This document shows positions 37,113 through 47,638 of a DNA stretch of 64,000 nt, in pieces (position 1 is the stretch's first letter; each line of letters starts with the position of its first letter). Below the pieces are notes generated by a model. That model was not told where the DNA came from. It made no database searches and saw only the letters and a program-made list of their open reading frames with translations. Both the position numbers and the translations under genes were made by a program. This stretch comes from Sulfuricurvum sp. (GTDB lineage Bacteria; Campylobacterota; Campylobacteria; Campylobacterales; Sulfurimonadaceae): assembly GCA_030696775.1 (NCBI GenBank), contig JAUYRN010000026.1, forward strand, positions 62,001-126,000. Reading direction: 5' to 3'.

Positions 37113-39308
37113 ATGGCAAAAATCATTTGGTCAGTAATTGATGAAGCTCCGGCATTAGCGACATATTCGCTACTTCCAATCGTAAATGCATTCACACAAG
37201 CCGCAGGTGTTGAAGTTGTAACAAGTGATATTTCACTTGCAGGTCGCGTTATCGCTACATTCCCAGAACGTATGACAGATGCTCAGCGCATCCCCGATAA
37301 TCTTGCCGAACTCGGTAAGATTGCATTACAACCTGATGGTAACATCATCAAACTCCCTAATATTTCTGCTTCAATTCCACAGCTTAAAGCGTGTATTGAA
37401 GAGCTTCAAGGTCAAGGTTACGATCTTCCTAATTATCCGGAAGAACCAAAAACTGATGAAGAAAAAGAGATTTTTGCTCGCTATGCAACCTGTCTTGGTT
37501 CTGCGGTTAATCCGGTGCTTCGTGAAGGTAATTCAGATCGTCGTGCAGCCGTTGCGGTTAAAAATTTTGCTAAGAAAAATCCACATAAACTTCGTGCATG
37601 GGATGAGGGTTCAAAAACTCGCGTTGCTCACATGAACAGTGGGGATTTCTATGCAAATGAGCAGTCAGTTATCAAAAATGGTGATGGCAAAGTAACAATC
37701 TCTCTTAATGGCAATGTTCTTAAAGAGATCAATGCATTTGACAAAGAAGTTCTAGACGCTACATTCATGAGCGTAAAAGCATTTCGTTCATTTATTGCTG
37801 ATTCGATTGCTGAAGCTAAAGAAAAAAATATTCTTTGGTCTATTCATCTCAAAGCAACCATGATGAAAGTTTCTGACCCAATCATGTTTGGTCATGCAGT
37901 TGAAGTATTTTTTAAAGATGTATTTGCAAAATACGGTGCAGAGTTCAAAGAAATTGGTGTTAGTGCTAATCTTGGTTTGGGCGATCTTTACAAAAAATTG
38001 GCGAAGTTACCTGCTGATAAAAAAGCGGAAATTGAAGCAGCTATTATGGCAGTTTACCCAACACAGCCTGCAATGGCAATGGTTGATTCGGATAAAGGAA
38101 TCACAAACCTTCATGCGTCAAACGATGTTATTATCGATGCATCACTTCCGGTTGTTGTACGTGACGGTGGTAAAATGTGGAATCCAGCCGGTAAAGTAGA
38201 ACAATGTATTGTTACGATTCCAGATCGTTGTTATGCAACCATGTACGCTGAGTGTATTGAAGATTGTAAGAAAAACGGGCAATTTGATGTAACTACTATG
38301 GGTTCTGTCTCTAATGTCGGTTTGATGGCTCAAAAAGCAGAAGAATACGGCTCACACCCAACTACATTCGAACTTACCGAAGGTGGAGTTGTTACCGTTA
38401 CTGATGAAAGCGGCGTATTGATGACTTTCAACGTAGAGAAAGGTGATATCTGGCGTATGTCGAGAGCAAAAGATATCCCGATCAAAGACTGGGTTCGTCT
38501 TGCGGTTGAGCGTGCAGAAATCGAAAACATTCCGGTTGTGTTCTGGCTAGATGAAAACCGTGCTCATGATGCTCAGATTATTAAAAAAGTAAATGAGTAT
38601 CTTCCTGAGTTTAATAAATCAGGAATCGAGTACCATATTATGGCACCAGAAAAAGCGATGGCGTTCTCTCTGAAGCGTGTACGTGCAGGACAAAATACTA
38701 TCTCAGCAACGGGTAACGTTCTTCGTGACTATTTGACTGACTTGTTCCCAATCCTTGAGCTTGGAACATCGGCTAAAATGCTTTCAATCGTTCCTCTTCT
38801 TGCAGGCGGAGGATTATTCGAAACAGGTGCAGGCGGTTCTGCTCCTAAGCACGTTGAACAATTTGTTAACGAGGGTCACCTTCGTTGGGATTCATTGGGC
38901 GAATTCTTGGCATTGGCTGAGTCACTTCGTCACATCAACAAAACAAAAAAAGATAATAAGTTGACGGCACTTACAGCAGCATTGGATGAAGCTAACGCGG
39001 CATACCTTGATAATAATAAAGAGCCATCACGTAAAGCAGGTGAGCCGGATAATAAAGCAAGTCACTTTTTCCTTGCACAATATTGGGCAAAAGCGTTGGC
39101 TGAACAAACAATAGATACAGAACTTGCAGAAAAATTTGCAGGGGTAGCTGCATCATTGAGTTCAAATGAAGCTAAAATAATGGAAGAACTTCTCAGCGTA
39201 GAAGGAAAACCTCAAGATATCGGTGGTTATTACCATCCTGATCTTTCAAAAGTAACAGCGGCAATGCGTCCAAGTGCGACATTGAACGTAATTATTGCTT
39301 CAATCTAA
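37113..39308 (+). CDS. icd: Isocitrate dehydrogenase (NADP), monomeric type
   Basis: This 731-residue enzyme is of the monomeric family, not the 400-residue dimeric one. Conserved parts include [63 protein letters not shown] (split across positions 580-610) and [12 protein letters not shown]. In a reductive TCA cycle it carboxylates 2-oxoglutarate to isocitrate. AGGAGA lies 7 nt before the ATG. A strong terminator follows, so it is likely a separate transcript from mdh. Confidence 0.96.
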   Translation: MAKIIWSVIDEAPALATYSLLPIVNAFTQAAGVEVVTSDISLAGRVIATFPERMTDAQRIPDNLAELGKIALQPDGNIIKLPNISASIPQLKACIEELQGQGYDLPNYPEEPKTDEEKEIFARYATCLGSAVNPVLREGNSDRRAAVAVKNFAKKNPHKLRAWDEGSKTRVAHMNSGDFYANEQSVIKNGDGKVTISLNGNVLKEINAFDKEVLDATFMSVKAFRSFIADSIAEAKEKNILWSIHLKATMMKVSDPIMFGHAVEVFFKDVFAKYGAEFKEIGVSANLGLGDLYKKLAKLPADKKAEIEAAIMAVYPTQPAMAMVDSDKGITNLHASNDVIIDASLPVVVRDGGKMWNPAGKVEQCIVTIPDRCYATMYAECIEDCKKNGQFDVTTMGSVSNVGLMAQKAEEYGSHPTTFELTEGGVVTVTDESGVLMTFNVEKGDIWRMSRAKDIPIKDWVRLAVERAEIENIPVVFWLDENRAHDAQIIKKVNEYLPEFNKSGIEYHIMAPEKAMAFSLKRVRAGQNTISATGNVLRDYLTDLFPILELGTSAKMLSIVPLLAGGGLFETGAGGSAPKHVEQFVNEGHLRWDSLGEFLALAESLRHINKTKKDNKLTALTAALDEANAAYLDNNKEPSRKAGEPDNKASHFFLAQYWAKALAEQTIDTELAEKFAGVAASLSSNEAKIMEELLSVEGKPQDIGGYYHPDLSKVTAAMRPSATLNVIIASI

Positions 39309-39314
39309 CTAACT

Positions 39315-39339
39315 TCCAGCTTCGGCTGGATCGTTTTTT
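39315..39339 (+). terminator. Rho-independent terminator after icd
   Basis: TCCAGC-ttcg-GCTGGA with a UUCG-type tetraloop is followed by TCGTTTTTT. It begins 7 nt after the icd stop. Confidence 0.85.
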
Positions 39340-39489
39340 ATCTGTAGAGTTGATCTCTATAGATAAAAGACGATAGGTTATCGTCTACGGTGTATCTCTC
39401 TGATCCTATGCTTAGGAGTGTTTTCGTTGCTGAAAGCAGTTTTGAGTATATTGAAGAGAGTGAGCTATTTTGACACTAGGAGTTTAAAC

Positions 39490-40446
39490 ATGGGAAAAGG
39501 TAAACGTGTCGGAATTATAGGAGCTGGTAATGTTGGCTCCACAATCGCGTATTCTCTTGCGATGTTAGGCAGTTGTCATGAAATTATCTTACGTGATAAT
39601 AAAATGGAAATTGCAAAAGGGAAAGCGCTTGATATGTCACAAGCTGCTGCTGCTGTTCGTTCTCATACTGTAGTAAGTGTTGCAGAAAAAATGTCGGATT
39701 TGACGGATTGTGATATCGTGGTTATTACCGCTGGAAGTCCACGTCTACCAGGAATGAGTCGCGATGACTTATTGATGATAAATGCTAAAATTACTCGTGA
39801 AGTAGTTGCGGGTATCGCGCAATACTCACCTAATGCCATTATTATTATGGTTTCTAATCCTCTTGATGTAATGACGTATGTGGCACTTCGTGAAAGTGGA
39901 TTTGAACGCAGTCGAGTCATCGGCATGGCTGGAATTTTGGACAGCGCACGAATGGCTGCCTTTATCCAAGAAAAATTGGGTTACGGCGGTGGGCAAATCC
40001 GTGCTTCCGTTATGGGTGGTCATGGTGATGATATGGTTCCATTGCCTCGTTATTCAACGGTTGCAGGTGTTCCTCTTTCCGATTTATTGACGCAAGATGA
40101 GATTGACGGTATCGTTCAGCGTACACGAAAGGGCGGAGCTGAGATTGTTGCATTATTACAAACTGGATCAGCGTATTATGCACCTGCAAAATCAACAGCG
40201 ATCATGATTGAAGCGATCTTAAAAGATACGAAACAAATCCATGCATGCGCTGTGTATTTAGACGGTGAGTATGGTTATCACGATGTCGTCAGTGGTGTTC
40301 CTGTTATGTTGGGGGCAAATGGAGTAGAAAAAATTATTCAAATCACTTTGGATGATGCGGAAAAAAAGATGTTTGCTGATTCTTGCCAATCCGTACAAAC
40401 GTTGATCGATACTCTTAATACTAACAATTTTTTTCAAGGAGCATAA
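39490..40446 (+). CDS. mdh: Malate dehydrogenase
   Basis: The 318-residue LDH-like malate dehydrogenase has the NAD-binding [17 protein letters not shown], the [11 protein letters not shown] substrate loop and the [10 protein letters not shown] region. The catalytic histidine is in [14 protein letters not shown] start at the ATG at 39490 because AGGAG lies 7 nt upstream and Rossmann homology begins there. An in-frame start at 39418 would add 24 non-conserved residues. It reduces oxaloacetate to malate in the reductive cycle. fumC follows after 2 nt. Confidence 0.93.
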   Translation: MGKGKRVGIIGAGNVGSTIAYSLAMLGSCHEIILRDNKMEIAKGKALDMSQAAAAVRSHTVVSVAEKMSDLTDCDIVVITAGSPRLPGMSRDDLLMINAKITREVVAGIAQYSPNAIIIMVSNPLDVMTYVALRESGFERSRVIGMAGILDSARMAAFIQEKLGYGGGQIRASVMGGHGDDMVPLPRYSTVAGVPLSDLLTQDEIDGIVQRTRKGGAEIVALLQTGSAYYAPAKSTAIMIEAILKDTKQIHACAVYLDGEYGYHDVVSGVPVMLGANGVEKIIQITLDDAEKKMFADSCQSVQTLIDTLNTNNFFQGA

Positions 40447-40448
40447 AC

Positions 40449-41840
40449 ATGGGTTTTCGCATAGAAAAAGACACAATGGGGGAAGTTCGGGTTCCGAATG
40501 ATACTTACTGGGGAGCGCAGACACAGCGTTCATTGGAAAACTTTCAAATTGGTGAAGAAAAAATGCCATACGAAATAACTCGTGCATTTTCCCTTTTGAA
40601 AAAAGCGGTTGCTCTGGTCAACTGTGATCTTGGAATGTTAAGTAAAGAAAAAGCTGATGCTATAGCGCAAGCGGCTGATGAGATGCTTGAGGGAAAACTT
40701 GATGCCCATTATCCGCTTGTTGTTTGGCAAACGGGTTCAGGTACACAATCCAATATGAATAACAATGAAGTATTGGCGGCTCGTGCGACTGAAATTTTGG
40801 GCGGTGATTTTAGAACTCAAAAATTGGTTCACCCTAATGATGATGTTAATAAATCACAAAGTTCAAATGATACATATCCTACAGCATTGCACGTTGCAGC
40901 AATTATTGCAGTAGAAACACGTCTTCTTCCTGCGATTGAACTTTTACGTTCAACGCTTGATGCAAAAGCCAAAGAGTTTAATGATATCGTTAAAATTGGA
41001 CGTACTCATTTACAAGACGCCACTCCGTTAACTCTTGGTCAAGAGATTAGTGGTTGGGTTGAGATGCTCAATAAATGCGAAAAAATGGCGAAAACTTCAC
41101 TCGAATCCGTTCGTGAGCTTGCTCTTGGCGGAACAGCTGTTGGGACAGGGCTTAATGCTCATCCCGAACTTGGAGAGCGTGTAGCAGCAAAACTTTCAGA
41201 GCTTACAGGACATCAGTTCGTTACTGCACCGAATAAGTTTCATGCTCTAACCTCTCATGATGCGCTTGTGTTTGCGCATGGTGCGCTTAAAGCACTGGCA
41301 GCGGATATGATGAAAATCGCCAATGACGTCCGTTGGTTAGCATCAGGACCTCGTTGCGGTATCGGTGAAATTACCATTCCGGAAAATGAACCAGGCTCAT
41401 CGATTATGCCGGGTAAAGTCAATCCGACTCAAAGCGAAGCGGTAACGATGGTAGCATGTCAAGTTATGGGCAACGATACGTGTATCGGTTTCGCTGCAAG
41501 CCAAGGAAACTTTGAGCTCAATGTATTCAAACCGGTAATTGCCTATAACTTCTTACAATCCGTACGCTTATTGGCGGATTCTATGAATTCGTTTAACGAT
41601 AACTGTGCAGTAGGAATTGAACCGGTACGTGAGCAAATTGACCATTATCTCAACAACTCACTGATGTTGGTAACTGCATTGAATCCGTACATCGGATATG
41701 AAAATGCAGCGAAAATTGCTAAAACGGCGCACAAAGACAATTCTACACTCCGGGCAACAGCGATTAAGCTTGAGCTTATGAGTGGTGAAGATTTCGATAA
41801 ATATGTCATCCCAGAAGAGATGACAAGACCAATCGCGTAA
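40449..41840 (+). CDS. fumC: Class II fumarate hydratase
   Basis: The 463-residue fumarase/aspartase family protein has [16 protein letters not shown] and [16 protein letters not shown]. The signature loop is [15 protein letters not shown]. The iron-free FumC type interconverts malate and fumarate. It lies between mdh (2 nt) and sucC (20 nt). Confidence 0.96.
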   Translation: MGFRIEKDTMGEVRVPNDTYWGAQTQRSLENFQIGEEKMPYEITRAFSLLKKAVALVNCDLGMLSKEKADAIAQAADEMLEGKLDAHYPLVVWQTGSGTQSNMNNNEVLAARATEILGGDFRTQKLVHPNDDVNKSQSSNDTYPTALHVAAIIAVETRLLPAIELLRSTLDAKAKEFNDIVKIGRTHLQDATPLTLGQEISGWVEMLNKCEKMAKTSLESVRELALGGTAVGTGLNAHPELGERVAAKLSELTGHQFVTAPNKFHALTSHDALVFAHGALKALAADMMKIANDVRWLASGPRCGIGEITIPENEPGSSIMPGKVNPTQSEAVTMVACQVMGNDTCIGFAASQGNFELNVFKPVIAYNFLQSVRLLADSMNSFNDNCAVGIEPVREQIDHYLNNSLMLVTALNPYIGYENAAKIAKTAHKDNSTLRATAIKLELMSGEDFDKYVIPEEMTRPIA

Positions 41841-41860
41841 ACTTAAACAGGAGGAATTAA

Positions 41861-43030
41861 ATGAATATTCATGAATATCAAGCAAAAGAGTTGTTCAAAA
41901 AGTACAATGTACCGACAGTACGTGGTCATATTGTGTTTACACCCGATGAGGCTGTAAAAGCAGCACAAGAGTTAGGTGGCAGTATCTGGGTTGTTAAAGC
42001 TCAAATTCATGCTGGTGGACGCGGACTTGGCGGAGGTGTTAAGTTAGCACGTTCAACGTCAGAAGTACGTGCCTTGGCAGCTGAGATTTTGGGAATGACA
42101 CTTGTTACTCACCAAACAGGACCTGAAGGCAAATTGGTACAAAAAGTTTACATCGAAGAAGGTGCAGATATCAAAAAAGAGTACTATCTTGGTCTTCTTC
42201 TTGATCGCGCACTTGAAATGCCTATTATGATGGCATCGACAGAGGGCGGTATGGCAATCGAAGATGTTGCCCATAATACACCTGAAAAGATTATCAAAGT
42301 TGCTATCGATCCATTAACTGGTTTCCAACCATTTCATGGTCGTAAATTGGCATTTGGTTTGGGTCTTCCTGTTGAAGAGATCAATACCTTTATCAAATTC
42401 GCATCTGCACTTTATAAAGTTTACATGGATCACGATGCTGAGATGATTGAAATCAATCCATTGGTTAAAACCGGTGATGGTAAATTTTTGGCACTTGATG
42501 CAAAAATGGGCTTTGATAACAATGCATTGTACCGTCAAGACCAAGTTCGTGAAATGCGCGATTTAAGTGAAGAAGAGCCAACAGAAATCGAAGCGGACAA
42601 ATACGGTTTGAGTTATATCAAACTCGATGGTAACGTTGGATGTATGGTTAACGGAGCAGGGCTTGCAATGGGAACTATGGATACCATTAATTATGAAGGT
42701 GGAAAGCCTGCTAACTTCCTTGATGTCGGCGGTTCAGCTAGTGCAGAAACGGTTGCAAAAGGGTTTGATATTATTCTTAAAGATCCTAACGTAAAAGTAA
42801 TTTTTGTTAATATTTTTGGTGGAATAGTCCGTTGTGACCGCGTTGCAAATGGTATTATTGAAGCAACAAAGATTACAAATGTCAATGTACCCATTATTGT
42901 TCGTCTCGATGGTACAAATGCTATTGAAGCGGCAGATATTTTGAATAATGCTGGGATTGCAAATATCGTAGCAGCAACTGATCTTGCAGACGGTGCACGC
43001 AAAGCCGTTGCAGCAGCGAAAGGAGAATAA
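41861..43030 (+). CDS. sucC: Succinyl-CoA synthetase beta subunit
   Basis: The 389-residue ATP-grasp subunit begins [18 protein letters not shown]. It has [18 protein letters not shown] and the C-terminal [19 protein letters not shown] ligase loop. With SucD it forms succinyl-CoA from succinate using ATP in the reductive direction. AGGAGG lies 6 nt before the ATG. Confidence 0.96.
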   Translation: MNIHEYQAKELFKKYNVPTVRGHIVFTPDEAVKAAQELGGSIWVVKAQIHAGGRGLGGGVKLARSTSEVRALAAEILGMTLVTHQTGPEGKLVQKVYIEEGADIKKEYYLGLLLDRALEMPIMMASTEGGMAIEDVAHNTPEKIIKVAIDPLTGFQPFHGRKLAFGLGLPVEEINTFIKFASALYKVYMDHDAEMIEINPLVKTGDGKFLALDAKMGFDNNALYRQDQVREMRDLSEEEPTEIEADKYGLSYIKLDGNVGCMVNGAGLAMGTMDTINYEGGKPANFLDVGGSASAETVAKGFDIILKDPNVKVIFVNIFGGIVRCDRVANGIIEATKITNVNVPIIVRLDGTNAIEAADILNNAGIANIVAATDLADGARKAVAAAKGE

Positions 43031-43033
43031 TAA

Positions 43034-43909
43034 ATGTCAATTTTGGTAAACAAAGATACAAAAGTTATCGTTCAAGGTTTCACAGGTAAAGAGGGCACTT
43101 TCCATGCAGAGCAATGTATGGCATATGGTACTAAAATCGTTGGTGGTGTAACACCGGGTAAAGGTGGTCAAGAGCATTTAGGACAGCCGGTTTTTAATAC
43201 TGTTTCTGAAGCAGTAGCAGCTACTGGGGCAACTGTTTCTATGATTTTTGTTCCACCTGCGTTTGTTTCGGATGCAGTGATGGAAGCAGCAGACGCAGGT
43301 ATTACTCTCGCAGTCATCATTACGGAGGGTGCACCGGTTAAAGATATGATGTTTGCAAAAGCATACGCAGTGAAAAAAGACATGATGACAATCGGGCCAA
43401 ACTGTCCGGGAATAATTACGGCTGATGAATGTAAAATCGGGATTATGCCGGGCTTCATCTTTAAAAAGGGAAATGTAGGCTTGATCTCTAAATCAGGTAC
43501 ATTGACTTATGAATCAGCGAACCAAGTCGTTAAAGAAGGCTATGGAATTACGACGGCTGTCGGTATCGGTGGCGATCCGATTATCGGTTTGAGTTACAAG
43601 CAATTGTTGCCAATGTTCGAAGCTGACCCTGAGACTCATGCTATCGTTATGATTGGTGAAATCGGTGGTGATTTGGAAATCCAAGCAGCAGCGTACATCA
43701 AAGAACATATTACAAAGCCGGTTGTTGCTTTTATCGCGGGTCAAACAGCCCCGGCTGGTAAACGCATGGGACATGCAGGCGCTATTATCTCTGGAAGTGC
43801 GGGTACAGCACAGGAAAAAATGGCAGCTCTTGAAGCAGCAGGCGTTACGGTAGTCGTTTCTCCGGCAGATATCGGAAAAGCTATTGCTAAGGTAATGGCA
43901 GCATTATGA
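43034..43909 (+). CDS. sucD: Succinyl-CoA synthetase alpha subunit
   Basis: The 291-residue CoA-binding subunit has [15 protein letters not shown] and [19 protein letters not shown]. The phosphohistidine loop is [17 protein letters not shown]. It is 3 nt downstream of sucC, and its TGA overlaps the ATG of the next small gene. Confidence 0.96.
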   Translation: MSILVNKDTKVIVQGFTGKEGTFHAEQCMAYGTKIVGGVTPGKGGQEHLGQPVFNTVSEAVAATGATVSMIFVPPAFVSDAVMEAADAGITLAVIITEGAPVKDMMFAKAYAVKKDMMTIGPNCPGIITADECKIGIMPGFIFKKGNVGLISKSGTLTYESANQVVKEGYGITTAVGIGGDPIIGLSYKQLLPMFEADPETHAIVMIGEIGGDLEIQAAAYIKEHITKPVVAFIAGQTAPAGKRMGHAGAIISGSAGTAQEKMAALEAAGVTVVVSPADIGKAIAKVMAAL

Positions 43910-44196
43910 TTCATACTTTTGAGGTAGCTAATGTACGTTGTGGCGGTTGTGCTAATACGATTACAAAAGCACTTCAAGAAGCAGGTTTTCAAGGGATCAA
44001 TGTTGATCTTTCGTGCGAGCCACGTAAAGTAACAGTGGAAGCTGTGAACGAGGCGCATTTAGCACAATTTACTACTATATTAAGAAAATTGGGTTATCCT
44101 TTAACTGATATAGATAATGGATTAATTGAAGGCACAGTTCTCAAAGCAAAAAGCTTTGTTTCATGTGCAGTAGGAAAATTTGGTAGTGAAAATTAA
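43906..44196 (+). CDS. Small HMA-domain (heavy-metal-associated) protein inside the TCA operon
   Basis: The 96-residue protein has an HMA-like N-terminus: [17 protein letters not shown] with Cys12 and Cys15, then [15 protein letters not shown]. Canonical CopZ-like domains are about 70 residues; the last 30 residues ([17 protein letters not shown]) add one more cysteine. It overlaps sucD by 4 nt (ATGA) and precedes oorD by 15 nt. Copper chaperone activity is not assured; the location suggests help with metal or Fe-S handling for the oor enzyme. Confidence 0.78.
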   Translation: MIHTFEVANVRCGGCANTITKALQEAGFQGINVDLSCEPRKVTVEAVNEAHLAQFTTILRKLGYPLTDIDNGLIEGTVLKAKSFVSCAVGKFGSEN

Positions 44197-44211
44197 TTTT
44201 AAGGAGAATGT

Positions 44212-44562
44212 ATGATAACTAGTGGAATGATTGAATTCGCAGGAGCACCTGTTTGGATCAACAGAAACACCTGTAAGGCGTGTGATATATGTGTATCAGT
44301 ATGTCCATCAGGTGTTCTAGGAATGAGATATGACTCTACATCAACGTTGGGAGCGATGATCTCTGTTGATAATCCAGATGCATGTATCGGTTGTAATGAC
44401 TGTGAATTAAACTGTCCTGACTTTGCTATTTATGTAGCAAGTAAGGAAGATCTAGCTTCAGTCGGGAAAAAGTTTGCAAAGCTTACTGATGATGCAAAAG
44501 AACGTCAAGAAAAAATTGTCAAAAACAATTACATGTCTTTAGACTTGCAAGGAGTTAAATAA
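44212..44562 (+). CDS. oorD: 2-oxoglutarate:ferredoxin oxidoreductase delta subunit (ferredoxin)
   Basis: The 116-residue protein has two 4Fe-4S motifs, CKACDICVSVCP and CIGCNDCELNCP, inside the OorD frame. It is the small electron-transfer subunit of the oor complex. Its stop overlaps the oorA start by 1 nt (TAATG). Confidence 0.94.
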   Translation: MITSGMIEFAGAPVWINRNTCKACDICVSVCPSGVLGMRYDSTSTLGAMISVDNPDACIGCNDCELNCPDFAIYVASKEDLASVGKKFAKLTDDAKERQEKIVKNNYMSLDLQGVK

Positions 44563-45716
44563 TGGCTGATACAAGAGAAGTAATATCAAGTGGTAACCAC
44601 TTAGCAGCACTAGCGGGAGCAGATGCTGGATGTAGATTTATGGCGGGTTATCCAATTACACCTTCATCCGAAGTAATCGAACAAATGTCTGATTTACTGC
44701 CAAAGCGTGGTGGTTCTTGTATTCAGATGGAAGACGAGATTGCTGCTGTTGCTGCTGCAATTGGTGCTGGTATGGCTGGTCATAGAACAATGACAGCGAC
44801 ATCAGGTCCTGGTATTTCATTAAAAGCAGAAAACCTTGGTCTTGCACAAATGTGTGAAGTTCCTTTGGTTGTTGTAAACGTTATGCGTGGTGGCCCATCA
44901 ACAGGTCTTCCAACTCGTGTATCTCAAGGTGATGTTCGTCAAGCGAAAAATCCATCTCACGGGGATTACCGTTCAATTACTTTATGTGCTGGTAATTTAG
45001 CTGAGTGTTATACTGAAACAGTACGTGCATTCAACTTGGCAGACCGTTTCATGCAGCCTGTATTTGTTTTACTCGATGAAACAATTGGTCACATGCACGG
45101 TAAGGCAATTATTCCTACCCCAGAAGCAGTTGCAGCTGGCGTTGTTCCACGTAAACAATTTTCGGGTGCCCCTGAAGATTATCATCCTTACGAGTGTGAG
45201 TCAGATCAACCAGCAGTTCTTAACAAGATGTTTGAAGGTTACCGTTACCATTTCACAGGTCTTCACCATGATAAAAATGGTTTCCCAACAGAGGAAATTG
45301 AAACATGTCGTAAACTTATCCAACGTCTTGAAGACAAGGTTATGCTGCACACAGATGAACTTGAATTAAATGAAGAGTTTATGCTTGATGATATGACTGG
45401 TGAAGAAGGCGAAGTATTAATCATTGCTTATGGTTCTGTTTCTCTTTCAGCTAAAGAAGCAATTCGTCACTTACGTGCTGCAGGTATTAAAGCGGGTCTT
45501 TTCCGTCCACTTACACTATGGCCTTCTCCAGAGAAATCTATCAAAAAATATACTGATTTGATCAAAAACGTACTTTGTGTTGAGTTAAATATCAGACAAT
45601 ATACTGAAGAAGTAGAACGTGTTTCATCTAGACTTGATATCGAAGGTCTATTTAAAGTTAATGGTCGTCCAATTTCTCCTTATGAAATTGTTAGCAAAGT
45701 AAAAGAGGTATTCTAA
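44562..45716 (+). CDS. oorA: 2-oxoglutarate:ferredoxin oxidoreductase alpha subunit
   Basis: The 384-residue protein has the pyrimidine-binding domain of 2-oxoacid:ferredoxin oxidoreductases: AGYPITPSSEVIEQM, QMEDEIAAVAAAIGAG and TATSGPGISLKAENLG. In the reductive cycle the complex fixes CO2 onto succinyl-CoA. Its stop overlaps the oorB start by 1 nt. Confidence 0.95.
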   Translation: MADTREVISSGNHLAALAGADAGCRFMAGYPITPSSEVIEQMSDLLPKRGGSCIQMEDEIAAVAAAIGAGMAGHRTMTATSGPGISLKAENLGLAQMCEVPLVVVNVMRGGPSTGLPTRVSQGDVRQAKNPSHGDYRSITLCAGNLAECYTETVRAFNLADRFMQPVFVLLDETIGHMHGKAIIPTPEAVAAGVVPRKQFSGAPEDYHPYECESDQPAVLNKMFEGYRYHFTGLHHDKNGFPTEEIETCRKLIQRLEDKVMLHTDELELNEEFMLDDMTGEEGEVLIIAYGSVSLSAKEAIRHLRAAGIKAGLFRPLTLWPSPEKSIKKYTDLIKNVLCVELNIRQYTEEVERVSSRLDIEGLFKVNGRPISPYEIVSKVKEVF

Positions 45717-46573
45717 TGGCATTCAATTATGACCAATATTTAAGACTTGAAAAAATGCCAACACTTTGGTGTTGGGGTTGTGGTGATGGTGTTATTCTTA
45801 AGGCATTTATACGTGCTATAGAAAAAATGGGTGTTAAGCAAGATGATGTTTGTGTTGTTTCTGGTATCGGTTGTTCAGGACGTTTTTCATCCTATGTTGA
45901 CTTTAATACTGTGCACACAACTCATGGACGTACTGTTGCATTTGCAACGGGTATTAAAATGATGCATCCAGATAAAATTGTTGTATGTGTTGCCGGTGAT
46001 GGTGATGCGCTTGCTATTGGCGGTAACCATACTATCCATGGTGCACGTAGAAATATTGATATGACTTTGATCATTATTAACAACTTTATCTATGGTTTGA
46101 CAAATTCACAAACTTCTCCAACTACTCCTCAGGGTATGTGGACCGTTACACAAAAAGTAGGTAATATTGATCCTACTTTTGATGCTTGTGCTCTTGGTAT
46201 CGCATCAGGTGCTTCTTTTGTTGCCCGTGAGACGATGCTTGATCCTAAGAAGCTTGAAAAAATCTTTGTTAAGGCTATGGAACATAGAGGTTTCTCATTC
46301 CTTGATATCCTTTCTAACTGTCACATTAATCTTGGTCGTAAGAACAAAATGGTTTCTGCAATGGATAACCTTAACTGGATCGATAGTATCACTATGCCTG
46401 TTAAGAAATACAATGAGCTTCCAGAAGAGGAAAAACTTAACATCTTGCCAACCGGTATTCTAAAAGAAGATACGAAGGTTAGAGAATATTGCGATATGTA
46501 TCAAGATATTATTGATGCACACCAAGGTAAACGTTCTAATATAACGCAAGATGACTTTGAGAAAAAAATATAA
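45716..46573 (+). CDS. oorB: 2-oxoglutarate:ferredoxin oxidoreductase beta subunit
   Basis: This 285-residue subunit binds thiamine diphosphate. It has LWCWGCGDGVILKAF, VVSGIGCSGRFSSYVDF and the ThDP/Mg motif AGDGDALAIGGNHTIHGARR with NNFIYGLTNSQTSPTT. The cysteines ligate the proximal 4Fe-4S cluster. oorC begins 9 nt later. Confidence 0.95.
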   Translation: MAFNYDQYLRLEKMPTLWCWGCGDGVILKAFIRAIEKMGVKQDDVCVVSGIGCSGRFSSYVDFNTVHTTHGRTVAFATGIKMMHPDKIVVCVAGDGDALAIGGNHTIHGARRNIDMTLIIINNFIYGLTNSQTSPTTPQGMWTVTQKVGNIDPTFDACALGIASGASFVARETMLDPKKLEKIFVKAMEHRGFSFLDILSNCHINLGRKNKMVSAMDNLNWIDSITMPVKKYNELPEEEKLNILPTGILKEDTKVREYCDMYQDIIDAHQGKRSNITQDDFEKKI

Positions 46574-46582
46574 GGAGAGCTG

Positions 46583-47146
46583 ATGAGTAAAACATTAATG
46601 AGATTTACGGGTGTTGGTGGTCAAGGTGTTCTTCTTGCCGGCGAGATTTTTGCTGCGGCAAAAATTGCAACGGGTGGAGAAGGCCTAAAGACAGCAACAT
46701 ATACATCACAAGTTCGTGGTGGACCCACCGTTGTTGACATTCAACTAGATGATCAAGAAATTTATTATCCATATGCAAATGATGGTGAAATTGGTTTTAT
46801 GCTTTCAGTTGCAAATGTTTCTTATAACTCATTCAAAGATGGTGTTCAACCTGGTGGAATCATTGTTGTTGATCCTAATCTTGTTCACCCAACGGATGAA
46901 GATCGTAAAATGTGGAAGATCTTCGAGATTCCAATTATTACTATCGCTAAAGAAGAAGTAGGAAACGTTATTACTCAATCCGTTGTTGCACTTGCTATTG
47001 CAAACACGATGATGAATGCAGTTGATAAGAAAACTCTTGTTGATACCATGCTTTCAAAAGTACCTGCAAAAGTTCACGCTGCTAACTTAAAAGCTTATGA
47101 CCTAGGCGAAAAATACGCTAAAGAAGCTATGGCAAAAGCGGTATAA
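46583..47146 (+). CDS. oorC: 2-oxoglutarate:ferredoxin oxidoreductase gamma subunit
   Basis: The 187-residue protein starts MSKTLMRFTGVGGQGVLLAG, the gamma-subunit signature, followed by TYTSQVRGGPTVVDIQL. It is the last gene of the oorDABC unit and is followed by a clear terminator. Confidence 0.95.
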   Translation: MSKTLMRFTGVGGQGVLLAGEIFAAAKIATGGEGLKTATYTSQVRGGPTVVDIQLDDQEIYYPYANDGEIGFMLSVANVSYNSFKDGVQPGGIIVVDPNLVHPTDEDRKMWKIFEIPIITIAKEEVGNVITQSVVALAIANTMMNAVDKKTLVDTMLSKVPAKVHAANLKAYDLGEKYAKEAMAKAV

Positions 47147-47149
47147 CTA

Positions 47150-47176
47150 TTTTCCGCTTTTGCGGAAAATTCTTCT
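47150..47176 (+). terminator. Rho-independent terminator after oorC
   Basis: TTTTCCGC-tttt-GCGGAAAA, an 8-bp stem with a 4-base loop followed by TTCTTCTTC, starts 4 nt after the oorC stop. It closes the mdh-oorC transcript. Confidence 0.8.
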
Positions 47177-47274
47177 TCAATTTTCTTCTTTATAAAACTG
47201 TTTTACTGACAATCTTAATCTAATTATTAATGTTTGATTAGATACTCTTTCGTAAATAATATCAAGGAATAAAT

Positions 47275-47571
47275 ATGAATAAATTCGATGCTTTATTTGA
47301 GGATGAAGATGATATTTTTGGGGGTTCTCCAAAGTCAAAATATTGGGATATTTCAAATCAAATCAGTAAAGATTTGATGCAAGCTGAATTTGATGATGTC
47401 ATTATGCGTCTCGCTGTTATGGAAAAAATGCTTATGAAAATTCACGACGAAGAGATGCTTGATAATATTATTAAAAATTACTACTATGAAAATATGGATG
47501 AGATTGATGTGCTAAAAAAGAGCATGTACATGGAACTGGCAGGAAAGCTTATATATCGACTTGCTGACTAA
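47275..47571 (+). CDS. Conserved-looking small acidic protein of unknown function
   Basis: I do not recognise this 98-residue protein. It has an acidic N-terminus (FDALFEDEDDIFGG) and a helical remainder rich in Met and Leu (IMRLAVMEKMLMKIHDEEMLDNIIKNYY). It has no signal peptide, membrane segment or cysteines. AAGGAA lies before the ATG. It stands alone between the oor terminator and the sensor operon. Confidence 0.75.
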   Translation: MNKFDALFEDEDDIFGGSPKSKYWDISNQISKDLMQAEFDDVIMRLAVMEKMLMKIHDEEMLDNIIKNYYYENMDEIDVLKKSMYMELAGKLIYRLAD

Positions 47572-47638
47572 TTAGTATATCTTTCTTTTATACTTCTTAT
47601 GTTAGAATGATAATATTAAATGATAACACTGGTATTGA

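Noticed and set aside
37279-37635. 118-residue open frame inside icd in another frame
   Set aside because: It lies wholly in the well-conserved icd reading frame and encodes no recognisable protein.
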